A stretch of 64,000 nucleotides of DNA, from positions 212,210-276,209 of the forward strand of contig NZ_FNCW01000005.1 in NCBI RefSeq assembly GCF_900099815.1. The letters are read 5' to 3'. The stretch is from Psychroflexus sediminis. Lineage in GTDB: Bacteria; Bacteroidota; Bacteroidia; Flavobacteriales; Flavobacteriaceae. Both the position numbers and the translations under genes were made by a program. The notes beneath the pieces were generated by a model, which did no database searches, was not told the DNA's origin, and worked only from the letters and a program-made list of their open reading frames with translations. The first letter of the stretch is position 1. Each line of letters starts with the position of its first letter. Positions 1 to 10,533 of the stretch are shown piece after piece.

Positions 1-543
1 CAACATACCTGTATCACTATGACCTCCGATAACCATACCATCGACATCTGATGCGGGACAGTCCAAAGCCTCACTCAACCTATACTTGAATCGTGCACTA
101 TCCAAAGCACCTCCCATTCCGATAATTCTGTTTTTAGGCAGATCCAGTTCTTTATGCGCAAGATAAGTCATCGTATCCATCGGGTTGCTCACTACAATAA
201 GCGTCACATTTGGTGAATGCTTTACCAGCTGTGCAGAAACGTCTTTAACGATTCCAGCGTTTATACCGATCAATTCTTCCCTGGTCATTCCTGGTTTTCT
301 TGGGATACCCGAAGTGATTACTGCTATTTCAGAATCTTTTGTTTTGGTATAATCTCCTGTAGTTCCTGTAATTTTAGTATCAAATCCATTCAGCGTTGCT
401 GTCTGCATTAAATCCATAGCTTTACCTTCTGCAACACCTTCTTTGATATCCAAAAGCACAACTTCAGAAGCAAAATCCTTGATTGCGATATACTCTGCAC
501 AACTAGCACCTACGGCACCAGCACCTACTACTGTAATTTTCAT
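1..543 (-). CDS. mdh: Malate dehydrogenase, N-terminal 181 residues (gene runs off the left edge)
   Basis: Oxidises malate to oxaloacetate with NAD in the TCA cycle, in the cytoplasm. The visible part begins MKITVVGAGAVGAS, a Rossmann GxGxxG loop. It is followed by the VVLLDI acidic end of beta-2, the substrate loop GIPRKPGMTREEL with its arginines, SNPMDTMTY, GMGGALDSARFKY and GGHSD, which carries the catalytic His. These match the LDH-like malate dehydrogenases. The C-terminal part lies outside the window. It is downstream of, and on the same strand as, the DUF6588 gene (25 nt gap), so it may be read from gyrB onwards. Confidence 0.95.
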   Translation of the reverse strand, partial: MKITVVGAGAVGASCAEYIAIKDFASEVVLLDIKEGVAEGKAMDLMQTATLNGFDTKITGTTGDYTKTKDSEIAVITSGIPRKPGMTREELIGINAGIVKDVSAQLVKHSPNVTLIVVSNPMDTMTYLAHKELDLPKNRIIGMGGALDSARFKYRLSEALDCPASDVDGMVIGGHSDTGML

Positions 544-568
544 CTTAAATTTATTTTATAATTAATAA

Positions 569-1585
569 TTAAATTCCAAAATTGATTCCAACATTCAAAC
601 TATTAAATTCTTGGAAACTATAATCGATATTAAGTCTAAAAAACGCTAAAGTCAGTTTGGTTCCCAGCGTTGCTCTAAAGCCATCGACAGAAGAAGTCGT
701 ACGCAACGGATCTACAATTGACGTTCCTGCTACTTCAGAAACTCCTGTGTTTATAACATATTCACCTTTTAATCTTGTATCTGCAGAACCCGACACAGTC
801 CCTATACTTCCATAAAAATTAATTACAGGAAGTTTTGTGGATGCTACTAAAGCATAGTGCCAGGAGTCAATATCTGTCACAACAGACTGATTCGACCCGG
901 AAATCAATGTTGATTGTTCTGAAAATCTATATTCGCTTTCAAATTTATTATAACCGACAAATCCAGAAATAGCTATTGGCAAAACTTTAAAACCCGGTAT
1001 CCAGTTGGTGAATTCATGTTGTAAGCCAGCCCCGTAAAATTGAGCGGTCACATCTTTGGTTTCGACTTCTGGCAGAAATCTCAATTTTAATTCTGTACTG
1101 AACAACAAACCGACACTCCCCTGTAACATCAGGTTAGGTAAATAGTCAATATTCTCTGAAGCTAAGCCTTGAGGCAAAGTCAAAGTCGCAATGTTTTGAT
1201 TGGCTTCTATAATATTCATCCTCACATCCGGTGAATTCTGCCCAAAGACAGTGCCTACCTGCTGAATAGCCGGACCGGACTCAAAGCGTAAAGCATTATA
1301 ATCATTTTCATTTAATGCAAAGGATGTATTATTTTCCCTTATTTGTGAAATACCACCAATAATGGAAATTTCAAAACCGCCAAGACTTTTCACCTTAGCT
1401 GTATTATACCAGCCATTGCTCAGCCCATAAATTACAGCATCAGAACCAGGTTTTGTGTAAGCATTTGTAAATCTGTTTGCGTCTTCTAAACCAGCAGATA
1501 ACAAGCTTTCAATTCCAGATTGAGAATAGGAAGTCAAAAATGAAATTAGCAAACCAATCGAAAAATAGAACTTTAGGGCTTTCAT
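569..1585 (-). CDS. DUF6588-type secreted or outer-membrane protein
   Basis: The protein has 338 residues and a signal peptide (MKALKFYFSIGLLISFLTSYSQS, cleavage near residue 22). Its many alternating aromatic/polar strands and final aromatic-rich strand ending NVGINFGI suggest a small beta-barrel. It resembles the Bacteroidota family DUF6588, whose function is unknown. An alternative TTG start lies 6 nt upstream at 1591, but the ATG at 1585 gives a cleaner signal peptide. It sits 9 nt after gyrB and 25 nt before mdh, all on the minus strand. Co-transcription is likely, but no functional link is evident. Confidence 0.75.
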   Translation of the reverse strand: MKALKFYFSIGLLISFLTSYSQSGIESLLSAGLEDANRFTNAYTKPGSDAVIYGLSNGWYNTAKVKSLGGFEISIIGGISQIRENNTSFALNENDYNALRFESGPAIQQVGTVFGQNSPDVRMNIIEANQNIATLTLPQGLASENIDYLPNLMLQGSVGLLFSTELKLRFLPEVETKDVTAQFYGAGLQHEFTNWIPGFKVLPIAISGFVGYNKFESEYRFSEQSTLISGSNQSVVTDIDSWHYALVASTKLPVINFYGSIGTVSGSADTRLKGEYVINTGVSEVAGTSIVDPLRTTSSVDGFRATLGTKLTLAFFRLNIDYSFQEFNSLNVGINFGI

Positions 1586-1594
1586 GGTCAACTA

Positions 1595-3538
<1,944 letters not shown>

Positions 3539-3560
3539 TTATTATTAGTTTAACAACAAA

Positions 3561-3568
3561 CAAATATA
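3561..3568 (-). promoter_or_regulatory. Candidate -7 promoter element for gyrB
   Basis: On the minus strand this reads TATATTTG, a full match to the Bacteroidota -7 consensus TAnnTTTG, 26 nt before the gyrB ATG. No convincing -33 TTG was placed. Confidence 0.55.
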
Positions 3569-3696
3569 GTGAATTGATGTGTTTTTTTGATTGTTTAACG
3601 CTTTTAAATCCATTTTAATGTAGTTAAAATTAAAAACGGTAGTTGAAACTCTAGAATTATATTTCTAGCTTAGAATCCCGTTTATGCAACAGCATA

Positions 3697-3728
3697 ATAA
3701 TTAGTTTAACAAAAATTAAACTAATTAT
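3697..3728. promoter_or_regulatory. Perfect 13-bp inverted repeat ahead of the DUF2911 gene
   Basis: ATAATTAGTTTAA (3697-3709) is followed after six bases by its exact reverse complement TTAAACTAATTAT (3716-3728). The right arm runs into the ATG at 3727. The related string ATTAGTTTAACAA also occurs beside the gyrB start near 3544. No T-tract follows, so a protein-binding operator or 5'-UTR hairpin fits better than a terminator. Confidence 0.6.
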
Positions 3729-3759
3729 GACAAAACTTAAAACTAAACTTGTTCAAAAA

Positions 3760-4302
3760 ATGAGACTCATGAAATTATTTAAAATTTGCCTAATCCTTTT
3801 ATTAGCTTCGTTCTCAACTTCGGCTCAGGATTTTTCTGATATCGATAAAAGCCCAATGGATGCCGTCATCACGCGAAATCAGGATAATTCTCCTTTGGCT
3901 AGAATAATCTACAGCAGACCAAAAAAGAAAAATAGAGCGATTTTTGGAAAATTAGTTCCCTTCAATAAAGTTTGGAGAACTGGAGCTAACGAAGCTACAG
4001 AGATAACCTTTTACGAAGATGTACTTGTAAACGGCACAGCGGTTGAAGCTGGAACTTACTCTCTTTACACCATTCCTGAAGAAGAAAAATGGACTATTAT
4101 CATCAATGAAAGGATAAATGAGTGGGGAGCTTACAATTATGATGACTCTATGGATCTTTTAAGAACATCTGTGCCTGTAAAAAATACTGCAGCTACGGTT
4201 GAAAATTTCTCTATTACCTTTAAACCTACCAAAGATGGTTCTGATTTATTGATGGGCTGGGATGATACCTTTGTAGAAGTCCCTATTCGTAAAGCCAATT
4301 AG
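3760..4302 (+). CDS. DUF2911 family exported protein
   Basis: About 180 residues with a signal peptide (MRLMKLFKICLILLLASF, then STSAQ). The family hallmark region follows: DKSPMD near the mature N-terminus, then YSRPKKKNRAIFGKLVPF, VWRTGANEAT and GTYSLYTIP. DUF2911 proteins are secreted, Bacteroidota-enriched and of unknown function. An in-frame ATG at 3727 would add 11 Lys-rich residues, but it lies inside a perfect inverted repeat. The A-rich context of the ATG at 3760 is preferred. The gene is followed by a good terminator and appears monocistronic. Confidence 0.85.
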   Translation: MRLMKLFKICLILLLASFSTSAQDFSDIDKSPMDAVITRNQDNSPLARIIYSRPKKKNRAIFGKLVPFNKVWRTGANEATEITFYEDVLVNGTAVEAGTYSLYTIPEEEKWTIIINERINEWGAYNYDDSMDLLRTSVPVKNTAATVENFSITFKPTKDGSDLLMGWDDTFVEVPIRKAN

Positions 4303-4328
4303 GCTATTTAAAACAACGACTATCTCAT

Positions 4329-4381
4329 AATGCTGCTCCAGTCTTTGATTCTAAGTCAGTCAAAACTGGAGCATTGTTTTT
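4329..4381 (+). terminator. Terminator after the DUF2911 gene
   Basis: AATGCTgCTCCAGT (4329-4342) pairs with ACTGGAGCATT (4365-4375) with one bulged base, followed by GTTTTT. This is a typical intrinsic terminator for the upstream plus-strand gene. Confidence 0.7.
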
Positions 4382-4472
4382 AGCCTGTTCTGTAAAGCAT
4401 GTGTCGCTATAAACTTAGGTTTTCTCAGGCAAAATCAAATTAAACCAGACACATCATTAATAGAAGTTAGAC

Positions 4473-5861
4473 TTATTTCATAGATTCCAAAATCTCTTTA
4501 ATGTCTTTCTCTGTGGTATCCGGATTTATAAAACAGAATCTGGCACAGGTAATTTCACCTTCTTCCAAAGTCCACTTGGTAGGGGTAACCAGGGCAAATC
4601 CGCTATCGTGATTTTTGTAGGTCCATTCTCTGTAATCCTCTGCTGTCCAGCCAATTCTTGAAAACAAGACACAGGAAAGACCAGGTTCGCGTATAAGTTC
4701 GACGTGAGGTAATTGCTTTATCTGCTTGGCTGCATTATTAGCGAGTTCCAGTCCTCGCTCAATAGCTGTGGTGTAGCGATCTGTACCATGCATGGATAAC
4801 GAAAACCACAGAGGTAAACCACGCAGCCTTCGGGTTAATTGAATTTGGTAATCCGACGGATTGAAGCCTTGCGCCCCTTTATCTTTGAAAATATCTAAAT
4901 ACGCCCCTTTCTGGGAATGTGCATTCTTCGCCAACTCCATGTTTTTATAAATAATAGCCCCGCAATCGTAGGGAGAAAACATCCATTTATGCGGATCGAT
5001 GGTCACACTATCAGCTTTTTCAATACCGTTAAAAAGATGCCTTACCGATGGTGCCGCTAGAGCTGCTCCTCCATAGGCAGCATCGACATGAAACCAAAGT
5101 TTTTCTCTTTCAGTCACCTCGGCGATACCTTCCAGGTCATCGATAATCCCCGCATTGGTAGTCCCTCCGGTTGCTACTACAGCAAACAAACGCTTTCTGT
5201 CAAAATCCGATAAACCCTTGATTTCACTTTCTAAACATTCTTTGGTGAGTTTATACTCTTCACTATCTTCTACGGTAATGATGTCTGCATCTATCACCTG
5301 CGCCATCGCTTTAACTGAAGAGTGGGCTCCACTGGAAGTGATGATTAAACCCTTGAGTTTTTTATTATCGTCATTGAGTGATCTCCAGTATTCTCGGGCG
5401 GTTACAATAGCAGAAAGATTGGCTGCTGTCCCCCCACTGGTAAACACACCAAATGTCTCATCTGGCATTCCCGTGAGAGAAACCAGCCATTCCATAGCTC
5501 TGTTTTCACAAAAAATTCCACCACCACCAGTCATCCAATAAGCCCCGTGAATACTAGCCGCAGAGGTCACCAAATCAAATAAAACTGCCGCTCGGGTTGG
5601 TGCTGCAGGAACAAACGCAAGATGACGAGGATGATCTACAGGAACTGAGGCTTTAACCAAAATATCCCGAAACAATTGAAAAGCCTTCTCTCCACCTATA
5701 CCTTCTTTGGTAACTGTATCTCCAACTAACTCCAATAACTCGTGCTCTTGTTTAGGTTTACCCAGTTCTGGAGATGTATTGGATATTCTATTGATCGCAT
5801 ATTTCATGATGTCGAGGGTCATCTCGACAGTCTCCATGTCAATAGCGTGCATGCTTTTCAT
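4473..5861 (-). CDS. PLP-dependent group II decarboxylase (aromatic-L-amino-acid decarboxylase-like)
   Basis: A fold-type I PLP decarboxylase of 462 residues. It contains FTSGGTAANLSAIVTARE (cofactor phosphate region), HVDAAYGGAA (Asp contacting the pyridine ring) and TIDPHKWMFSPYDCG, where the PLP Schiff-base Lys is at about residue 292. The family removes the carboxylate from amino acids such as DOPA, tyrosine, glutamate or diaminobutyrate. The substrate cannot be told here. It starts 3 nt after bshC ends, so the two are probably one transcript. A link to thiol metabolism is only inference from position. Confidence 0.88.
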   Translation of the reverse strand: MKSMHAIDMETVEMTLDIMKYAINRISNTSPELGKPKQEHELLELVGDTVTKEGIGGEKAFQLFRDILVKASVPVDHPRHLAFVPAAPTRAAVLFDLVTSAASIHGAYWMTGGGGIFCENRAMEWLVSLTGMPDETFGVFTSGGTAANLSAIVTAREYWRSLNDDNKKLKGLIITSSGAHSSVKAMAQVIDADIITVEDSEEYKLTKECLESEIKGLSDFDRKRLFAVVATGGTTNAGIIDDLEGIAEVTEREKLWFHVDAAYGGAALAAPSVRHLFNGIEKADSVTIDPHKWMFSPYDCGAIIYKNMELAKNAHSQKGAYLDIFKDKGAQGFNPSDYQIQLTRRLRGLPLWFSLSMHGTDRYTTAIERGLELANNAAKQIKQLPHVELIREPGLSCVLFSRIGWTAEDYREWTYKNHDSGFALVTPTKWTLEEGEITCARFCFINPDTTEKDIKEILESMK

Positions 5862-5864
5862 AGC

Positions 5865-7478
5865 TTATGATTTTGTATTGTAAATAGTTAATTCTAAACA
5901 GAGAAATTCAAATTGAAAGGGATCTAATTCCTCCATTAATTCAGGAATAAGCCGATCGCCATAATCCACATAAATTTCACTGAAATTGAGTATTCTTTCC
6001 TGTAAAGATCGGTTGGGAAATAACAGGGCCTGCAGCTCCAAAACACGATCATTTTCCTCCTTTAGTTTGCGTTTCTGAGCATTTAATAAACGTTTTTCCA
6101 AATGATCCAAACCATTCTTTTGCTTTTTCTCCTGTGCAGCAACAGCTCCGTAAAATGATGGATCTGTTTTGGCAGCCAGCTCATATAAATCGTCAAACTG
6201 CTTTTCTAAATGCTTTTTCTGACTTTCGAAATCAATTTCAATGGAAGAATTTTTCTTGGTTTGTTTGGCTTCCAGAGCTTCAGGAGACAGGAATAAATCC
6301 TGAATGGAAGTCTCTAGTTTTTTTAGCTTCCTGGATATTTTATCAGAATAGAGTAAAACTGAATTTCGCAACATCAACATGGGAAAGGCTACATTTTCAG
6401 CTTCAAATAAAGACTTTAACTCCAGCCAATAGGCTAATTCCCCTCCTCCACCAATGTAGGCTAAATTAGGCAAAATCACTTCTTGATAGAGAGGTCGCAT
6501 GACGACATTTGGTGAAAAACGCTCAGGGTACTCATCGACCAAATTTAAAATTCCCTGTTCAGAAAACCGGAGTTCTGTCTCCAGAACGCAATAGTCATCG
6601 TCTTGCTTGACAATTCGCTTTCTGATTCCCTTATGCATATAAAACAAGTTAATCTCTCGCGGATTCACTTGAACATTATAGCCCAACTCGGCTAATTTTC
6701 CCGCTTGTTTTTCAGTTTGACGAAAGGCGGTATGGTATAGCAGGTCGTTTTTTATGTGACTGGAAAACATGGATTTTACTCTGGCATCATCAGCATCCAG
6801 GATCACAAGTCCATAATCTCCAAACAGCTCATTAGCCAAAAATCGGGTAGCACTGGCTAAGGTTTCATGTTCTAAATAAGCCACTTTAAAAAGCCCCTTC
6901 AGGTACTCTGCGTTTTCGCTTTTTCCAAATTCTTTTTCTAGGCTTTGAGCTAATTCTTCCAAGCCTGAAGTGGATAAATGCCCAACCGCACCTTCTGCTT
7001 CTCTTTTCCATTCAAGCTTCTGTTCTTTGAAATTGAAAAAATTGATTTCATCAAAATCATGATCTTCAGATGCCATCCAGTAAATAGGAACAAAATTGGA
7101 ATCGGGATAGTTTTCTTTGAGTTGTTTTGCCGCGTTGATTGTGGAAACAATCTTGTATAAAAAGTAAAGCGGACCAGTGAATAAATTCAGCTGATGACCT
7201 GTAGTTACGGTAAATGTGGAATGCTCCAAAAGCAAATCAAGATGATGCTGAGTCGCTTCTGAAGTTGATAAAGCTTCATATTGTAATTTTAGCACTTCGA
7301 CTAAACCCGGCCGATGATCATGGCTGTAAGATTTACTTTTCTCTTCAATTTGACTTTTAAAATTACCAACGGAAGGAAATCTGTTGTAGTATGGCTTTAA
7401 ACTTTTCTTTTCTTCAATATAATCTAAAATAAGATCGCTAAAGAATCCTGTGGATCGAAAAGGTAAACAGTCAGCCAT
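5865..7478 (-). CDS. bshC: Bacillithiol synthase, cysteine-adding enzyme BshC
   Basis: Putative cysteine ligase that completes bacillithiol (Cys-GlcN-malate), a low-molecular-weight thiol used by many Bacteroidota. At 537 residues it is of normal family length. It has the Rossmann-like segment TTGHQLNLFTGPLYFLYK, then YWMASEDHDFDEINFF and the later NLAYIGGGGELAYWLELK, followed by a helical coiled-coil stretch (roughly residues 375-470). bshA and bshB are not in the window. It precedes the PLP decarboxylase by 3 nt and has its own TAnnTTTG element. Confidence 0.93.
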   Translation of the reverse strand: MADCLPFRSTGFFSDLILDYIEEKKSLKPYYNRFPSVGNFKSQIEEKSKSYSHDHRPGLVEVLKLQYEALSTSEATQHHLDLLLEHSTFTVTTGHQLNLFTGPLYFLYKIVSTINAAKQLKENYPDSNFVPIYWMASEDHDFDEINFFNFKEQKLEWKREAEGAVGHLSTSGLEELAQSLEKEFGKSENAEYLKGLFKVAYLEHETLASATRFLANELFGDYGLVILDADDARVKSMFSSHIKNDLLYHTAFRQTEKQAGKLAELGYNVQVNPREINLFYMHKGIRKRIVKQDDDYCVLETELRFSEQGILNLVDEYPERFSPNVVMRPLYQEVILPNLAYIGGGGELAYWLELKSLFEAENVAFPMLMLRNSVLLYSDKISRKLKKLETSIQDLFLSPEALEAKQTKKNSSIEIDFESQKKHLEKQFDDLYELAAKTDPSFYGAVAAQEKKQKNGLDHLEKRLLNAQKRKLKEENDRVLELQALLFPNRSLQERILNFSEIYVDYGDRLIPELMEELDPFQFEFLCLELTIYNTKS

Positions 7479-7501
7479 GTTTTAAAAGTTTAGAATAAAC
7501 G

Positions 7502-7509
7502 CAAATATA
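7502..7509 (-). promoter_or_regulatory. Candidate -7 promoter element for bshC
   Basis: Minus-strand TATATTTG matches TAnnTTTG and lies 23 nt before the bshC ATG. Confidence 0.55.
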
Positions 7510-7607
7510 GAAGAGGTTAACCAAAAAGCTTTAAAAGATACGTTAATATGAAAAATCACTTTTACACCAGCAATATAAAATGACTTAAAGAATTTTAATT
7601 TTGTCTT

Positions 7608-7632
7608 CCTGAGCCCTTCGACTATGCTCAGG
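7608..7632. repeat. REP-like palindrome in the rimO-bshC gap
   Basis: CCTGAGC (7608-7614) and GCTCAGG (7626-7632) flank an 11-nt loop containing CTTCGACTAT. The 248-nt gap (7479-7726) otherwise holds only the bshC promoter element. There is no T-tract, so it looks like a dispersed intergenic palindrome rather than a terminator. Confidence 0.5.
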
Positions 7633-7726
7633 ATAAACTAAAGTCGAAAAATTGACAAAATATCTCAATTATACTCGATTTGACGTTTTTTATCAACTAC
7701 CGGCATAATAGCGTAGCATCAGTAAG

Positions 7727-9049
7727 TTAATTCAGGATAGCTTCTACAGAAACCGGCTCTCCATACAAATCGAAGTCTCCAGCATCGGTAATTTTAATTT
7801 CAGCAAATTCACCTGTCTTCAAGTAGTGTGCTTTAGCATCTATCAACACTTCGTTATCCACATCCGGAGAGTCATATTCTGTTCTTCCCACAAAGTAACC
7901 CCCTTCTTTTCTGTCGATGACACATCTGAAGCTTTTTCCTATTTTCTGCTGATTCAATTCCCAGGAAATCTGAGACTGAATCTCCATGATTTCGTTTGCA
8001 CGCTGAATTTTCACATCCTCAGGCACATTATCTTCCAGGTTATAAGCATGGGTATTTTCTTCATGAGAATAAGTAAAACAACCCAATCGCTCAAAACGCA
8101 TTTCACTTACCCAGTCTTTCAGTTCCTGAAAATCCGCTTCGGTTTCCCCGGGATAACCAACAATCAAGGTGGTTCTTATGGCCATATTAGGCACCTCTTT
8201 TCTGAATTTATAGAGCAAGTCATTGGTTTTCTTATGTGTAGTTCCCCTTCGCATCGATTTCAGTAAATGATCTGAAATATGCTGAAGCGGAATATCAATA
8301 TAGTTACAAACTTTTGGCTCTTCTCTTATCACGTCGAGAACATCGGTTGGAAAACCTGTGGGGAATGCATAATGCAAACGAATCCATTCGATGCCTTCCA
8401 CTTTAACGAGTTCTTTCAGTAATTCTGCTAAATTTCTTTTTTTGTATAAATCTAAACCATAGTAGGTCAAATCCTGAGCGATCAAAATAAGTTCCTTGAC
8501 GCCTTGTTTAGCAAGATTTTTAGCTTCAGTGACCAAGTCTTCAATCGGGGTGGATTTGTGTCCGCCACGCATCAGTGGAATCGCACAAAAAGAGCATGGC
8601 CTGTCACAACCTTCTGCAATCTTCAGAAAGGCATAGTTTTTTGGGGTCGTTGTTAAACGCTCTCCGATAAGCTCATGTTTATAATCTGCTCCCAAAGCTT
8701 TGAGCAAAGCTGGGAGTTCAGTCGTTCCAAAGTACTGATCTACATTCGGAATTTCTTTTTGTAAATCTGGTTTATAACGCTCAGACAAGCAACCCGTCAC
8801 AAATACCTTCTCGACGTCACCATTTTCTTTCTTCTGAACGTAGTCTAAAATCGTATTAACAGACTCTTCCTTGGCATTATCAATAAATCCACAGGTATTG
8901 ATCACCACGATATCCCCTTCGGTTTCGTGAGCAACATCTTTACCGCTGGCTTTGAGCTGACCCATTAAAACCTCAGAATCGTAAATATTTTTACTGCAGC
9001 CTAAAGTGACAACATTGATTTTATTTTTCTTAATTGACTTTGTTCTCAT
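7727..9049 (-). CDS. rimO: Ribosomal protein uS12 methylthiotransferase RimO
   Basis: Radical-SAM enzyme adding a methylthio group to the conserved Asp of ribosomal protein S12. It has the N-terminal UPF0004 domain with three cluster cysteines (GCSKN, NTCGF, TGCLSE), the radical-SAM CxxxCxxC as CDRPCSFC near residue 150, and a C-terminal TRAM-like domain. The length of 440 residues fits the family. The ATG at 9049 (MRTKSIKKNKINVVTLGCSK) is chosen over the in-frame ATG at 9106 because a TAnnTTTG element at 9072-9079 lies between them. MiaB is the alternative, but the sequence and length fit RimO. Confidence 0.94.
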   Translation of the reverse strand: MRTKSIKKNKINVVTLGCSKNIYDSEVLMGQLKASGKDVAHETEGDIVVINTCGFIDNAKEESVNTILDYVQKKENGDVEKVFVTGCLSERYKPDLQKEIPNVDQYFGTTELPALLKALGADYKHELIGERLTTTPKNYAFLKIAEGCDRPCSFCAIPLMRGGHKSTPIEDLVTEAKNLAKQGVKELILIAQDLTYYGLDLYKKRNLAELLKELVKVEGIEWIRLHYAFPTGFPTDVLDVIREEPKVCNYIDIPLQHISDHLLKSMRRGTTHKKTNDLLYKFRKEVPNMAIRTTLIVGYPGETEADFQELKDWVSEMRFERLGCFTYSHEENTHAYNLEDNVPEDVKIQRANEIMEIQSQISWELNQQKIGKSFRCVIDRKEGGYFVGRTEYDSPDVDNEVLIDAKAHYLKTGEFAEIKITDAGDFDLYGEPVSVEAILN

Positions 9050-9071
9050 GTATTTTAAAAAAATTGAACTG

Positions 9072-9079
9072 CAAAGATA
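9072..9079 (-). promoter_or_regulatory. Candidate -7 promoter element for rimO
   Basis: Minus-strand TATCTTTG matches TAnnTTTG and is 22 nt upstream of the ATG at 9049. It supports that start over the longer reading frame. Confidence 0.55.
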
Positions 9080-9152
9080 CGATCTCTGAAATTGACTGAA
9101 GAGCATGTTAACTTAAAGCTTATGTAAAAGACGCAAAGCAACTCATTTGCCT

Positions 9153-9455
9153 TTATGAAACAAGATTGTGGATCCAAATCGTCAGGTCTTGCTCGTAATA
9201 CCGCATGACAGAAACCAGCACAATACTACCAATAGCATAAATCCAGTTGGTGGTATTGGTTTTTAAGAAATAATATCCAAGCAGACCTAAAAGGACCAAA
9301 GGCAAAGCCACCAATAAGTTGGTAACCACCCAGCCTCCCTGTATAATCGCTGAAATTTTCAACACCAAAAAGAAAGCCGAGTAAATCACGATTATTTTGG
9401 TGATGATCAGTTTGTTTTTTTCAGCTGTAAACGGCTTCGGTTTTTGTGCGGTCAT
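9153..9455 (-). CDS. Small membrane protein of unknown function
   Basis: One hundred residues with a short Lys-rich cytoplasmic start (MTAQKPKPFTAEKNK). Three hydrophobic segments follow (about 16-36, 43-63 and 70-86). No family was recognised. It begins 3 nt after ftsY ends on the same strand, so it is probably the second gene of an ftsY transcript. The pairing with the SRP receptor may be only positional. Confidence 0.7.
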   Translation of the reverse strand: MTAQKPKPFTAEKNKLIITKIIVIYSAFFLVLKISAIIQGGWVVTNLLVALPLVLLGLLGYYFLKTNTTNWIYAIGSIVLVSVMRYYEQDLTIWIHNLVS

Positions 9456-9458
9456 GAA

Positions 9459-10418
9459 TTATTTATTTGAAAAAAATGAATCAACAAATTCGTATTTATT
9501 AAAGATCTGAAGATCATCCACGCCTTCACCTACTCCGATATACTTCACAGGGATTTTGAATTGATCGCTTATTCCAATAACGACTCCTCCTTTGGCTGTA
9601 CCATCAAGTTTGGTAATCGCCAAAGCTGTAACTTCGGTTGCAGCAGTAAATTGCTTGGCTTGCTCAAAGGCATTCTGCCCCGTAGAACCATCCAAAACCA
9701 AAAGCACTTCGTCAGGAACATTTGGGATCACTTTCTGCATCACACGCTTAATTTTGGTAAGCTCATTCATCAAATTTACTTTATTGTGAAGTCGGCCTGC
9801 AGTATCTAGAATAACCACATCAGCCTCCTGCTTAACAGCACTTTGAACCGTATCAAACGCAACTGAGGCGGGATCGCTTCCCATCTTTTGCTTAACGATA
9901 GAAACGCCTACCCGATCTGCCCAGATCTGAAGCTGATCGACGGCAGCTGCTCGAAACGTATCTCCAGCCCCTAAAACTACTTTTTTTCCTTTCGATTTGT
10001 ATTGTTTAGCGAGTTTACCTATCGTGGTTGTTTTCCCAACACCATTCACACCAACCACCATAATCACATACGGCTTTTTGCCTTCGGGCAACTCCAAACT
10101 TTCTAACTCACCAGTTTCGGATTCACTCAGCAAGCCTGCTATTTCTTCCCTTAAGATGAGATTGAGTTCGTCGGTGCCCAGGTATTTGTCTTTAGCAACC
10201 CGGGCCTCAATTCTGTCTATGATCTTGATCGTAGTTGTGACACCTACATCGCTAGAAACAAGAATTTCTTCAAGATCATCCAGAACGCTTTCGTCAACTT
10301 TGGATTTTCCGGCAACGGCCTTGCTCAGCTTTCCAAAAAAGTCAGTTTTAGACTTCTCCAGACCTTCGTCCAGTTTCTCTTTTTTCTCCTTAGAAAATAT
10401 TTTTTTAAAAAAACTCAT
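9459..10418 (-). CDS. ftsY: Signal recognition particle receptor FtsY
   Basis: SRP GTPase that docks ribosome-SRP complexes at the inner membrane for co-translational insertion. The 319-residue protein has a short basic N-terminus (MSFFKKIFSKEKKEK) in place of the long acidic A domain, then the four-helix N domain and the G domain. GTPase motifs are GVNGVGKTTTIGKLA (G1, near residue 124), DTFRAAAVDQL, DTAGRLHNK (G3) and TKLDGTAKGG (G4/G5). Its own promoter element lies upstream, after the ribosomal-protein terminator. Confidence 0.96.
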   Translation of the reverse strand: MSFFKKIFSKEKKEKLDEGLEKSKTDFFGKLSKAVAGKSKVDESVLDDLEEILVSSDVGVTTTIKIIDRIEARVAKDKYLGTDELNLILREEIAGLLSESETGELESLELPEGKKPYVIMVVGVNGVGKTTTIGKLAKQYKSKGKKVVLGAGDTFRAAAVDQLQIWADRVGVSIVKQKMGSDPASVAFDTVQSAVKQEADVVILDTAGRLHNKVNLMNELTKIKRVMQKVIPNVPDEVLLVLDGSTGQNAFEQAKQFTAATEVTALAITKLDGTAKGGVVIGISDQFKIPVKYIGVGEGVDDLQIFNKYEFVDSFFSNK

Positions 10419-10463
10419 CGTTACTATGTATCAAGGTTATAATCAAGCGCACTACAGAGTGAA

Positions 10464-10471
10464 CAAAGATA
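10464..10471 (-). promoter_or_regulatory. Candidate -7 promoter element for ftsY
   Basis: Minus-strand TATCTTTG matches TAnnTTTG, 45 nt before the ftsY ATG and just downstream of the rpmB-rpmG terminator. Confidence 0.55.
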
Positions 10472-10480
10472 GACAAAAAC

Positions 10481-10511
10481 AAAAAAGCCATCGCATAGTT
10501 AGCGACGGCTT
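10481..10511 (-). terminator. Terminator of the rpmB-rpmG-DUF4295 operon
   Basis: On the minus strand AAGCCGTCGC pairs with GCGATGGCTT (one G-U) across a 7-nt loop and is followed by TTTTTTG and TTTTTG tracts. It lies 22 nt past the DUF4295 stop. Confidence 0.75.
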
Positions 10512-10533
10512 CATGTATAATAAAGTCTTAAAT

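Noticed and set aside
5155..5541. 128-residue plus-strand open frame opposite the PLP decarboxylase
   Set aside because: A mirror of a conserved coding region with biased composition.
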